From JBDTNL01 sp039933785 (GTDB lineage: Bacteria > Acidobacteriota > Thermoanaerobaculia > Multivoradales > JAGPDF01): a stretch of DNA of 64,000 nucleotides. Position 1 is the first letter of the stretch; each line of letters begins with the position of its first letter. A program made the position numbers and the translations under genes. Where the stretch lies: assembly GCA_039933785.1 (NCBI GenBank), contig JBDTNL010000011.1:7455-71454 (forward strand), in the 5' to 3' direction. Under the pieces are notes generated by a model. That model saw only the letters and a program-made list of their open reading frames with translations, searched no databases and had not been told where the DNA came from. Positions 18,801 through 26,827 of the stretch are shown here, in pieces.

Positions 18801-21800
18801 CCTTGAACTCGAGTTGCACGCCGCCCACCGTGTCGAAGTTCTCCTTCGGCGAGGCGACAATCACGGGTCCCTGGTTGACGTGGAACGACTGCTGAACCTG
18901 CGGCGCCGGGTTGAAGGTCGCGTTGCCCGCCTGATTGGCGTCGATCACGCAGGTCCCACCGGTGAGGAACGACACCGTCGAGCCCGAAATCGAGCAGATC
19001 GACGTCGCCGTGCCGTCGATCGTGAACGTCACCGTCAGGCCGGACGTCGCCGTCGCGGTGACTGCATACGTGGGACCGTTGTTCGTCGCGTTCGCCGGCG
19101 GAGTTGAGGTGAAGCTGATCGTCTGGTCCTGCTTGACGACCAAGAACGACTGCTGCACCTGCGGCGCCGCGTTGTACGCGCTGTTTCCCGGCTGATTGGC
19201 GTCGATCACGCACGTGCCGCTGGTGAGGAACGACACGGTCGAGCCGGCGATCGAGCACACCGAGGTTGCCGTACCGTCGATGGTGAACGTCACTGCCAAG
19301 CCCGACGTCGCCGTCGCGGTTACGTTGTAGGTGGGGCCGCCGGCGGTCGCCGGAGACGGCGCGGTCGAAGTGAAGCTGATCGTCTGATCGCCCTTGGCGA
19401 CCGAGAACGACTGCTGGACCTGCGCCGCTGCGCTGTAGTTCGCGTTGCCCGCCTGGTTGGCGTTGATGACGCAGGTGCCCGCACCGATCATCGTCACGGT
19501 AGAGCCGGCGATCGAGCACACGGACGTCGCCGAAGGATCGATCGTGAACGCGACTGGCAGCCCGGACGGCGTTGCGGTCGCCGTGACCGAGTACGTCGGA
19601 CCACCGACCGTGGCGCCCACCGGGGCCGTCGACGTGAAGTTGATCGTCTGACTGCCTTGGTTGACGATGATCGGCGACTGGGTGCCGGTGATCGAGGCGG
19701 TGACAGTGTCGGTCGCCGTGATGCTCTGCGTCGGAGAGACGGTGACCAGCGTCGCGTTGAAAACATGGGCGCCAGCGTCGATAGCCACGAAGGTGTAGTC
19801 GCCGGGCAGGGTCGCCAAGCCGTCGGGGCTCGTGAAATGAGCCGTGCCGATGTACGCCGGGGTCGTGTTCCCGAACGCATCCTTCGCGGTCACGGTGAAG
19901 GTGTGCGAGACCCCGGCGCTGGTCGGCGACGGGAAGCCGGACACGGTAAACGCCGTCGTCGGGCCGGGCGCGACCGTGACATTCGCCGTGCCGGTGATGA
20001 TCGCGTTCAAGGTGTCGACCACGGTGATCGACTCCGAGCCCGACGTCTTCAAGGTGACGCTGAAGACGTGGACGCCACTGTCGCCGCCCACGAACGTGTA
20101 GTCGCCGGGCAGGACCGCCTGGGCATCCGTGCTCGTGAAGTGAACGGTGCCGCTGTAGGCAGTGTAGGTGACGTTGCCTTGGTCTTGGGCGGTCACGGTG
20201 ACGTTGAAGGCGGTTCCCGCGGTCGGCGTCGCCGTGGCCGGTGTCACTTGGAAATGAATCTGAATCACCGTAAACGACTGCTGCACCTGCGTGGCTGCGT
20301 TGTAGTTCGCATCGCCCGGCTGGTTGGCGTCGATCACGCACGTGCCGAAGCCGATGAACGCCACGGTCGAGCCTGCGATCGAGCACACCGAGCTCGCCGA
20401 GGCGTCGATAGTGAGCGTCACCGGCAAACCAGATGGAGTCGCATTCGCACCGACCGTGTAGGTCGGGCCGCCGACCACGGCGCCCGAGGGCGGGGCGGTC
20501 GTGAAGTTGATGGTCTGCGCGGCCTTGCCGACGGTGAACGACTGCTGCGCCTGCGGCGCGGCGTTCCAGTTCGCGTCGCCCGCCTGGTTAGCATCGATCA
20601 CGCAGGTGCCTGCGGCGAGGAATGAGACCGTCGAGCCGGAGATCGAGCACACCGTGGTCGCCGTCGCGTCGATGGTGAACGTCACCGCCAGACCCGAAGT
20701 CGCGGTCGCGGTGACCGTGTACGTCGGGCCGCCGACCGTCGCGCCCGCGGGAGCGGTCGAGGTGAAGCCGATCGTCTGGTCGCCCTTGCCCACCGCGAAG
20801 GACTGCTGGGCCTGCGGCGCCGCGTTCCAATTGACGTCGCCCGCCTGGTTGGCGTCGATCACGCAGGTGCCGACGGTCAGGAATGACACCGTGGAGCCCG
20901 AAATCGAGCACACCGCGGTCGCGGTCGCATCGATGGTGAAGGTCACGGCGAGCCCGGACGTGGCCGTCCCGGTCACCGCGTAGGTCGCTCCACCTACCTT
21001 CGCACTCGCTGGTGCGGTCGAGGTGAAGCTGATCGTCTGGTCGCCCTTCGCGACCGCGAACGACTGCTGGACCTGCGGCGCCGCGTTCCAGTTGGTGTCG
21101 CCCGCCTGGTTAGCGTCGATCACGCAGGACCCGATGCCGATGAACGACACCGTGGAGCCGCTGATGGTGCACACCGACGACGCCGAAGCGTCGATGGTGA
21201 GCCCCACGGTCAAGCCCGAGGTGGCGGTCGCGGTCACGGTGTAGGTTGCGCCGCCCACCTGCGCTCCGGCCGGTGCGCTGGAGGTGAACGAAATGGTTTG
21301 GTTCGCCTTGCCCACCTGGAAAGTCACCGTGGCGATCGACGAACCGACGGCGTTCTGCAGGATGTATTTGAATGTGTCGTCGCCGATGAAGCTGGCTGGC
21401 GGCGTGTAGCTCAAGCTGCCATCGGCGTTCAGCGTGACGGACCCGCCGGCGGCGGAGGTCGGCGTGGCGGTGCCGATCGTCGTCTGCTCGGTGCCGGTGG
21501 TTGCGCCGTAGCTGACGATGGTCGCCGAGCGCAGGGTGTCATTGCTCAGCACGCCTGGTGCGGGAACAGTCAGCGACGTCTGGAAGCTCGCCGGGTAACT
21601 GTCGTCCGCCGCGACCGGGTCAGCGAGGAAATAGCCGCTGAGATCGATCACAAATTGGACGGTATTGCTGCCGCCCCCGTTGAGCGTCGCGAGAGCGCTG
21701 ATTTGCCCGTTCGTACCCAGAGCGACGACACCATTGTTAGCGCGGGCGATGGAGGTCAGAAAATTGACCCGGGTGGCGCCGGAGCTCGGCGTCGACCCCG

Positions 21801-22074
21801 TGGAATAGACCGAGATGTTTCCGGCGGTGGTCCCTCCGAGCGCGGTGAAATTCAAGGCCACTGCGGTTGTTCCGGGCGGCACGGCGCAAACGCCGCTCAC
21901 CGGGATGTCGCGGACCACAGCGTGCACGAGAGGCGTCGTCGTCCGGCTGTCGAACAATCGGCAGGAGGTAGCGGTGAAGAACTCCGTCGGCTGCGCCGAA
22001 GCGACCGCGGCAAGCAGCAGTGGAAGGCCATACAGAGCTCGCGCTGCCGCGCGGCCGATCGTCTTCATGTTCAT
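15814..22074 (-). CDS. Giant exported Ig-like repeat and parallel beta-helix protein
   Basis: 2086 residues from ATG 22074, which has GGAGGAG close upstream; a second ATG two codons in is possible. The signal peptide covers about 1-27 (cleavage at VASAQ). Residues 34-150 form a module beginning CRLFDSR and ending VQFVIDLSGYF. A cadherin-like domain (about 155-255) follows. Seven 86-88-residue repeats lie at 258-603 (four) and 808-1069 (three), each with QTIxFTSTAP, a C-x14-C pair and GTCVIDANQ. They are split by two filamin-like Ig domains (604-807). After a VCBS-like stretch, AWFVKNNAAAGGLGR at about 1180 opens a long right-handed beta-helix up to the C-terminus. No lipobox, sortase, IPTL or autotransporter barrel is seen, so its anchoring is unclear. 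Role as adhesin or matrix protein is inferred. It heads the Tail-Collar operon. Confidence 0.88.
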   Translation of the reverse strand: MNMKTIGRAAARALYGLPLLLAAVASAQPTEFFTATSCRLFDSRTTTPLVHAVVRDIPVSGVCAVPPGTTAVALNFTALGGTTAGNISVYSTGSTPSSGATRVNFLTSIARANNGVVALGTNGQISALATLNGGGSNTVQFVIDLSGYFLADPVAADDSYPASFQTSLTVPAPGVLSNDTLRSATIVSYGATTGTEQTTIGTATPTSAAGGSVTLNADGSLSYTPPASFIGDDTFKYILQNAVGSSIATVTFQVGKANQTISFTSSAPAGAQVGGATYTVTATATSGLTVGLTIDASASSVCTISGSTVSFIGIGSCVIDANQAGDTNWNAAPQVQQSFAVAKGDQTISFTSTAPASAKVGGATYAVTGTATSGLAVTFTIDATATAVCSISGSTVSFLTVGTCVIDANQAGDVNWNAAPQAQQSFAVGKGDQTIGFTSTAPAGATVGGPTYTVTATATSGLAVTFTIDATATTVCSISGSTVSFLAAGTCVIDANQAGDANWNAAPQAQQSFTVGKAAQTINFTTAPPSGAVVGGPTYTVGANATPSGLPVTLTIDASASSVCSIAGSTVAFIGFGTCVIDANQPGDANYNAATQVQQSFTVIQIHFQVTPATATPTAGTAFNVTVTAQDQGNVTYTAYSGTVHFTSTDAQAVLPGDYTFVGGDSGVHVFSVTLKTSGSESITVVDTLNAIITGTANVTVAPGPTTAFTVSGFPSPTSAGVSHTFTVTAKDAFGNTTPAYIGTAHFTSPDGLATLPGDYTFVAIDAGAHVFNATLVTVSPTQSITATDTVTASITGTQSPIIVNQGSQTINFTSTAPVGATVGGPTYSVTATATPSGLPVAFTIDPSATSVCSIAGSTVTMIGAGTCVINANQAGNANYSAAAQVQQSFSVAKGDQTISFTSTAPSPATAGGPTYNVTATATSGLAVTFTIDGTATSVCSIAGSTVSFLTSGTCVIDANQPGNSAYNAAPQVQQSFLVVKQDQTISFTSTPPANATNNGPTYAVTATATSGLTVTFTIDGTATSICSISGSTVSFLTGGTCVIDANQAGNATFNPAPQVQQSFHVNQGPVIVASPKENFDTVGGVQLEFKAAPSLTTPEIFVAGNLVANFTDPDGPSPLAAVAFSGATVNGGTVTIATNGEFLFTPKTADPAATDTFPYSVTDSVATVTRTVTVNLKSRAWFVKNNAAAGGLGRSQDPFDTLAEAQTASLAGDYIFVYGGDLTTTGQAAGIVLKANQKFYGEAFGLTIANTINGVVNPTLVAATPANRPLIDNPAASGNAVGITNITGVEVRGFSITANTNAINVTTTAAGSGSATISGNVITGSGQQGIKVVAGGTGGAAVAIQNNSVSATGNGIDARTTAGATLLDVDNETVVSAASGIFIDGSGGGTTTITAFANNVVSGTTAGSGILVTSAKFDAVSGGGYDQVSGGTTAVGVSGNGVGGSGLVLTSVSGDLAFTDLDVFADGGAAVRVSGTGAVNVGAGTGTRVTVGTGVATFEAIGGPAVDVASATINLQPTSVKSTNSATTGVALNSVLGTFSAGSGSSITGSTGTGFQVGSSNATISYDGTINVSAGKGVDLTSNTGSTIGFTGTLTFSSGSNTAFNATGGGTVTATDTTSTLTTTTGTALNVANTTIGASGLKFRSISAGTAVSGPTNGIVLNNTGASGSLTVAGTGTPGSGGTIRKCGIGISLTSTLAPSFARMQLNDFSDFAIRGNTVSGFTLTDSVINGVNGDNDVANEGSVSFDELTGSATLTNVNISGGWEDNVRLLNTTGTLNRLTITNCTIGANSASFGNAALNLQAAGTAAVNVTVTGSTFTGSRSHFIQYLLNGSSTPSGDLVLTANGFTQSMAAIAGAGDIFVSSGGNGNPSLTYNIQGNTMRNAVGNAINVSKGAGTGTFSGTIDGNVIGVTGVANSGSAQGNGIAIIHVGGGTHTTHVTNNTIRRFNNDGILVQVGDNTSGGNGTVNVTATGNSVKEPDSFALHGMELNVGTTAGDTHFVCASVGGAGALKNDVSGAGVVGNGGFDLRPRQRQSTTIRLPGYGGAFNDTSAVATFLAGQNTTGGVATISASVASNGFVNGAACP
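18868..19653 (-). repeat. Three 261-264-bp coding repeats (units 5-7) in the giant gene
   Basis: Three head-to-tail units coding residues 808-1069 of the giant protein. Each carries two cysteines 14 residues apart and the block GTCVIDANQ (CVINANQ in unit 5). Units 6 and 7 are the most alike. The block is separated from the other four units by a 612-bp insert coding two different Ig-like domains. Confidence 0.9.
20266..21303 (-). repeat. Four 255-261-bp coding repeats (units 1-4) in the giant gene
   Basis: Four head-to-tail units coding residues 258-603. Units 1-3 are exactly 87 residues and very similar at DNA level; unit 4 is 85 and more diverged. The conserved cysteine pair in each suggests one disulfide per domain outside the cytoplasm. 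Close similarity of neighbouring units points to recent duplication or gene conversion. Confidence 0.9.
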
Positions 22075-22171
22075 GGACTCCTCCGAAATCGGGACGCTCA
22101 GAGTACTCCGATGGCTCGCGCCCGCCAAGCCCATAGCGGTCGGTCGATACGCGGCGTCCCCGCAGGGGGCG

Positions 22172-23905
22172 TCAGGGCGTCGACGAGGGCGGCAGCCGCC
22201 GATGACTCGCCTGCTCGAACGCGTAGGCAAGGGCGAGCAAACGCGGCTCGCTGCACGCCGTTCCGGTGAAGCTGACACCGAAAGGAGCGGGCTTGGCATC
22301 GAAACCGGCGGGAAACGCCGGGGTCGGCGCGTTCGGCACCATCCCGAAGGGCACGATGACCGTCGGATATCCAGGCTTGGCGGCAATCGCCGCGCCACCC
22401 GGACCGGGGAAGATCAACGCGTCGAGCTTCTGCGCCGAGAGCGCCGCGTCGATCCCCTGCTCCGCCGACAAGCGCAGGTCCTTCTCGCGGTCGGAGCGAT
22501 AGCGCACCGCATCGGCTTTCACGTCCATCTCGTCGGAAATATCGAGCTGCGCCTGGCCGTACTTCAGGGCGCCCATCTTCTGATGCGCCACGTTCCAGGT
22601 CCGCAGCTCGCCCAGGCTGTGGACGGGGGCGCCAGGGCCGAGTGAACCGAGCCAGGCCTCGAAGTCGCGCTTCATGCCGTACTTGAAGACCGTCGAGCAA
22701 TCGGCGTCCTTGCCTTTGGAGTTGTCGAGGCCGGCGCAGACGTTCCAGGACAGGAGGTTGCTCGCTGCATCCTTCGCGATGACGCTCGGGATGTCGGCGG
22801 GATCGACGATCGTGGCGCCGGCGGCGCGCAGAATCGCGATCGCTTCGGCCATCAACGCAGCCCGCTCAGGAGTGAGCCCGCCGCTCGGCTCTTTGCCGCC
22901 CGGTGGGGTCGTCGGATCGTAAAAGAAGGCGCGTGGAATGCCGAGCCGGGCACCGCGCAGGGCGTCGCGCTCGAGGAAACGGGTGTAGTCCCCGTCCGGA
23001 GGGGGCGGGCATCGGGTGCTCGCGGCATCGTTGACATCGGGACTCGCGCTCTCGAGGGCACCGAGGAGGATCGCCGCATCGGTGACCGTGCGCGCCAGCG
23101 GCCCAGCGGTGTCTTGATCGGCCGTGATCGGGACGATTCCGTGCCGGCTGATCCGCCCAACCGTCGGCTTGATCCCCACCAGCATGGTCTGATTCGCCGG
23201 TGAAAGGATCGAACCCGAGGTCTCGGTGCCGACGTTCGCGGCCCAGAGGCTCGCCGCGGTGCCGATGCCCGAGCTCGAGCCCCCGGTCGCGAGCGCCGGA
23301 CGACCGTCGGCCGTGGCCTCGCGCGGATCGCGGCGCGGGTCGTACGGGTTGAAGCCGTAGCCCGCGATCGCGTTGTAGTTGGTGGGCATGCCGCTTGCGA
23401 TCCAATTGGCGAGCTCAGTCATGGTGGTTTTCGCCAGGATCACGGCTCCCGCGGCCCGCAGGTTGCTGACCAGCGTCGCCTCGTACGGCGCCATAAAGCC
23501 GTCGAACGCCAACCCGCCCGCGGTGGTCGGCATCCCGAACATCTGGATGTTGTCCTTGAGCGCGATCGGAATTCCGTGCAGCGGACCGCGCACATGGCCG
23601 GCTGCGCGTTCATGGTCGAGTGCTTCGGCCTCGCTGAGAGCTTTCGGGTTCACGGCGAGCGCCGCGTGCAACTTGTCTTCGTAGAGCGCGATGCGCTGGA
23701 GATAAAGCGCGACGAGCTCTCGCGAAGTGACGCGGCCGGTCCGCATGGCCGCTTGAAGCTCGGGAATCGATTTCTCGACCACATCGAACGTTGGCGCGAT
23801 TGCGGCCCCGTGCTTCGGTGCCGGGGAGGCGATCGAGGGGGTCAGCGACGCGAATGCAGAGAGCGCGAAGAGCCCAACGGCCAGGCGAGTGAACTTGGTC
23901 AGCAT
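22172..23905 (-). CDS. Exported amidase (amidase-signature family)
   Basis: 577 residues from ATG 23905 with a signal peptide (MLTKFTRLAVGLFALSAFAS, cleavage near SIASP). The amidase-signature triad is visible: Lys117 in GIPIALKDNI, the cis-serine in ALATGGSSSGIGTA (about 211-212) and the nucleophile Ser232 in GTETSGSILSPA. The C-terminal half has GYPTVIVPFG and the end FEQASHRR expected of this subgroup. It should hydrolyse carbon-nitrogen amide bonds of an extracytoplasmic substrate; the substrate cannot be told from sequence. Exported members about 500-570 residues long are common in soil bacteria. It lies upstream of the giant gene, same strand, with a 97-nt gap. Confidence 0.92.
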   Translation of the reverse strand: MLTKFTRLAVGLFALSAFASLTPSIASPAPKHGAAIAPTFDVVEKSIPELQAAMRTGRVTSRELVALYLQRIALYEDKLHAALAVNPKALSEAEALDHERAAGHVRGPLHGIPIALKDNIQMFGMPTTAGGLAFDGFMAPYEATLVSNLRAAGAVILAKTTMTELANWIASGMPTNYNAIAGYGFNPYDPRRDPREATADGRPALATGGSSSGIGTAASLWAANVGTETSGSILSPANQTMLVGIKPTVGRISRHGIVPITADQDTAGPLARTVTDAAILLGALESASPDVNDAASTRCPPPPDGDYTRFLERDALRGARLGIPRAFFYDPTTPPGGKEPSGGLTPERAALMAEAIAILRAAGATIVDPADIPSVIAKDAASNLLSWNVCAGLDNSKGKDADCSTVFKYGMKRDFEAWLGSLGPGAPVHSLGELRTWNVAHQKMGALKYGQAQLDISDEMDVKADAVRYRSDREKDLRLSAEQGIDAALSAQKLDALIFPGPGGAAIAAKPGYPTVIVPFGMVPNAPTPAFPAGFDAKPAPFGVSFTGTACSEPRLLALAYAFEQASHRRLPPSSTP

Positions 23906-23943
23906 CTGAGGCCCTCCACGGGAAGCCCCGCCTCGCCGGAGAG

Positions 23944-25695
23944 CTAGGCTTTGACGCCGCTCAGCAGCTCGCGCAGGGTGTGCTTCGCGTCCCCGAGCAC
24001 CATCATGGTGTTGGGCTTGCCGAACAGATCGTTCTCGATTCCCGAGAATCCGGTATTGAAGCTGCGCTTGAGCACGATGACCGCGCGCGCCGCCTCGACA
24101 TTGAAGACGGGCATGCCGAAGATGGGGCTCGACGGATTGGTCTTGGCCGCTGGGTTGACCACGTCGTTGGCGCCCACCACCAGCACCGCATCGGTGCGCG
24201 CGAACTCGTCGTTGATCTCGTCGATGTCGAACAGCTGGTCGTAGGGCACGTTCGCTTCCGCCAGCAGCACGTTCATGTGCCCGGGCATGCGGCCGGCAAC
24301 CGGGTGAATGGCGTACTTCACGCTCGTTCCCTTGGCCTCGAGCGCCTGCGCCAGCTCGCGCACCACGTGCTGGGCCTGCGACACCGCCATGCCGTAGCCC
24401 GGCACCACGATCACCTGCTGTGCCGCTTGCAGCATCTGGACCGCATCTTCGACCGTCGCCTGGTTGTACGTGGCATTGACAGCGCCAGCGCCGGCTGCCA
24501 TGGGGGCACTGTCTCCAGTCCCGAAGGCGCCGAAGAGGACGTTGGCGAAGGACCGATTCATCGCCTGGCTCATCTTCAACGAGAGCAGCAAGCCCGAGGT
24601 GCCGTCGAGCGCGCCGGCGATGATCAGGACGTAGTTGCCGAGGGCGAACCCCGTGGCGGCGGCCGCGAGGCCGGCGTAGCTATTGAGCAGCGAGATCACG
24701 ACCGGCATGTCGGCGCCGCCGATCGGCAGCACGAAGAGCACTCCGAGTGCCAAGCCCAGACCGCCGATGGCGTAGAACAACGCGGCCTGCGACGGATCGC
24801 GGATCAAGAGGACGAGAAGCACCAGCGCGCCGAAGAACATCAAGACGTTGGTGTAGTTCTGGCCCTTGTAGGTGAGGGGCGCGCCACTGATCAGCCCCTG
24901 CAGCTTGCCGAACGCCATCAGGCTGCCGGTGAAGGTCAGGAACCCGAGAAAGACCTCGAGGCCGAGCGCGCCCATGGTGAAGCGATGGAGCTCGCCGCCG
25001 TGGTGCACATACTCCGAGACGCCGACGAGCGCCGCGGCCAAGCCGCCGAAGCAATGCGAGAGCGCGATCCGCTCGGGCATCTTGGTCATCGGGATCCAAG
25101 CCGCCATCGAGGCGCCGACGAGAGAGCCGATGATCAGGCCCGGAATGATCCACTTGTAGCTGTGGATATCGCGGTGCACCAGCGTCGCCACCACCGCGAC
25201 CAGCATGCCGATCGACCCCAGGAAGTTGCCGACGCGCGCGTATTTGGGCGAGGACAGCAGCTGGAGGGTGAGGATGAAGCACGCCGAGGCGATCAGGTAC
25301 GCGAGCGGAATCCAGCTCGAAAAGTCGATCCCGCGCGTGCTCAGCACCCAGGCCGAGAGCGCCAGCACCCCCAGCCCGAGATAGCGCCAGTTCTTGAGCT
25401 CGCCCTCGCTCGAGCCGCTCCTCTTGAACATCTTCAACATGCGGTCGGTAATCATGAAACCGCCGACCGTGTTGATCGTGGCGCAGGTGACGGCGATGAA
25501 ACCGAGCCAAGTGCTGATCTGGTTGTAGCCCGCACCCGCCGCCACCAGCGAGCCCACCAGCGAGATGCCCGAAATGGCATTGGTGCCGGCCATCAAGGGC
25601 GTATGCAGCAACGCCGGCACTTTGGAGATGACGTGATGGCCGAGAAAACCGGCGAGGACGAAGATGTACAGACCGAAGACCAACTCTGCCGACAT
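23944..25695 (-). CDS. pntB: Fused NAD(P) transhydrogenase subunit PntAB-PntB
   Basis: 583 residues from ATG 25695. The first about 85 residues are not PntB but the membrane part of the alpha subunit: LAGFLGHHVISKVPALLHTP, TNAISGISLVGSL and TINTVGGFMITDRML. PntB follows: the membrane domain (about 100-390, with MTKMPERIALSHCFGG and GLSLKM-type blocks) and the NADP-binding domain III (about 410-583) with VPGYGMAVSQAQ, HPVAGRMPGHMNVLLAEA, VVGANDVVNP and KRSFNTGFSGIENDLF. The enzyme couples hydride transfer from NADH to NADP+ to proton flow across the inner membrane. The soluble NAD-binding PntAA is not adjacent; the next gene upstream is divergent. It needs that subunit from elsewhere. Confidence 0.92.
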   Translation of the reverse strand: MSAELVFGLYIFVLAGFLGHHVISKVPALLHTPLMAGTNAISGISLVGSLVAAGAGYNQISTWLGFIAVTCATINTVGGFMITDRMLKMFKRSGSSEGELKNWRYLGLGVLALSAWVLSTRGIDFSSWIPLAYLIASACFILTLQLLSSPKYARVGNFLGSIGMLVAVVATLVHRDIHSYKWIIPGLIIGSLVGASMAAWIPMTKMPERIALSHCFGGLAAALVGVSEYVHHGGELHRFTMGALGLEVFLGFLTFTGSLMAFGKLQGLISGAPLTYKGQNYTNVLMFFGALVLLVLLIRDPSQAALFYAIGGLGLALGVLFVLPIGGADMPVVISLLNSYAGLAAAATGFALGNYVLIIAGALDGTSGLLLSLKMSQAMNRSFANVLFGAFGTGDSAPMAAGAGAVNATYNQATVEDAVQMLQAAQQVIVVPGYGMAVSQAQHVVRELAQALEAKGTSVKYAIHPVAGRMPGHMNVLLAEANVPYDQLFDIDEINDEFARTDAVLVVGANDVVNPAAKTNPSSPIFGMPVFNVEAARAVIVLKRSFNTGFSGIENDLFGKPNTMMVLGDAKHTLRELLSGVKA

Positions 25696-25825
25696 CGCTA
25701 TGGACCTCCGCCTTCGAGTGCCGCGAATTGTATAGGAGCGCTTGCCCAGGGGTCGGGCTATGATTCCCCCGCCGTTTCAATTCTCCGCCGGCGAGCCCGG
25801 CTGATCACCCGAGACCGACTTCACC

Positions 25826-26806
25826 ATGCCTACCGGAATGTACGAGAACATCCTCGAAACCCTCGGCAACACGCCGCTGGTCAAGCTTCGCCGTTACAGC
25901 CCCCAGGGTGCGCTGCTCGCCGCGAAGATCGAATATTTCAACCCTGGAGCGAGCGTCAAAGACCGCATCGGCATCGCGATGATCGAAGCGGCCGAACGCG
26001 ACGGCAAGCTGAAACCGGGCATGACGATCGTCGAGCCCACGTCGGGCAATACCGGATTGGGCTTGGTCCTCGCGGGAATCCTCAAGGGCTATAAGACGAT
26101 CTGCGTCGCCTCCGAGAAGATCTCCAAAGAGAAGATCGCGATGCTCGAGGCGCACGGTGCGCGCGTCATCATCTGCCCGGTCGACGTCACGCCGGACGAT
26201 CCGCGCTCGTACTACAAGGTTGCCGAACGCATCCGCGACGAAGAGGGCGCCTTCCTGCCGTACCAGTACTACAACCAGGCGAATCCGGAGGCGCACTACA
26301 AGACCACCGGTCCCGAGATCTGGCGCCAGACGGGGGGGCGTGTCACCCACTGGATGGCGGGGGTCGGCACCGGCGGCACGATTTCCGGGGTGGCCAAGTA
26401 TCTGAAGGAGAAGAACCCCTCCGTCCGGGTGATCGGCGTCGATCCCGAGGGCTCGATCTACACGCACTTCAAGAAGACCGGTGAGATCCTGCCGCTCGAC
26501 GAGCAGAAAAGCTATCTCATCGACGGGATCGGACAGAGCTACGTGCCCGCGAGCTGCTGGCCGGAGTACATCGACGACATGGTCACCGTGGGCGACCGCA
26601 CGGCCTACGACGCGGTCTTCGAGCTCGCGAAGAGCGAGGCCATCTTCACCGGTTCCTCGGGAGGCGCCGCCGTTTGCGCGGCCCGCGAACTGGCTCGCGC
26701 GTTGCCATCCGACTCCCTGGTGGTGACGCTGCTGCCCGATTCGGGCGAACGTTACCTGTCCAAGCTCAACCCCGATTGGATGCGCGCCAAGGGTTTGACG
26801 GCCTAA
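25826..26806 (+). CDS. PLP-dependent cystathionine beta-synthase / cysteine synthase-type enzyme
   Basis: 326 residues from ATG 25826. The Schiff-base lysine is Lys45 in YFNPGASVKDRIG. The substrate loop is EPTSGNTGLGL, the phosphate-binding glycine loop is VGTGGTISGVAKYL, and GVDPEGSIYTHF followed by DGIGQSYVPA resembles cystathionine beta-synthase more than CysK. NPEAHYKTTGPEIW is also CBS-like. There is no C-terminal CBS regulatory pair, so it is a catalytic core only. The reaction is beta-replacement on serine or cysteine, giving cystathionine or cysteine, with H2S release as a possible side reaction. It heads a same-strand run ending in sulfite oxidase and persulfide dioxygenase genes. 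CysK-type activity remains possible. Confidence 0.9.
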   Translation: MPTGMYENILETLGNTPLVKLRRYSPQGALLAAKIEYFNPGASVKDRIGIAMIEAAERDGKLKPGMTIVEPTSGNTGLGLVLAGILKGYKTICVASEKISKEKIAMLEAHGARVIICPVDVTPDDPRSYYKVAERIRDEEGAFLPYQYYNQANPEAHYKTTGPEIWRQTGGRVTHWMAGVGTGGTISGVAKYLKEKNPSVRVIGVDPEGSIYTHFKKTGEILPLDEQKSYLIDGIGQSYVPASCWPEYIDDMVTVGDRTAYDAVFELAKSEAIFTGSSGGAAVCAARELARALPSDSLVVTLLPDSGERYLSKLNPDWMRAKGLTA

Positions 26807-26827
26807 CCCGTCTTGACGGACAACGCC

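Noticed and set aside
18868..21303. CRISPR-like or mobile repeat array
   Set aside because: Units are about 260 bp, in one reading frame, and code protein domains; there are no spacers.
15976..22269. Long open frames on the plus strand opposite the giant repeat gene (up to about 340 codons)
   Set aside because: They are shadows caused by high GC and the repeated coding pattern; their products are Arg-rich, low complexity and match nothing, and they lack ribosome sites.
25727..25764. Back-to-back -10-like elements (TACAAT minus, TATGAT plus) between pntB and the CBS-type gene
   Set aside because: Neither has a recognisable -35 at 16-18 nt, so promoters here are likely but not assigned.
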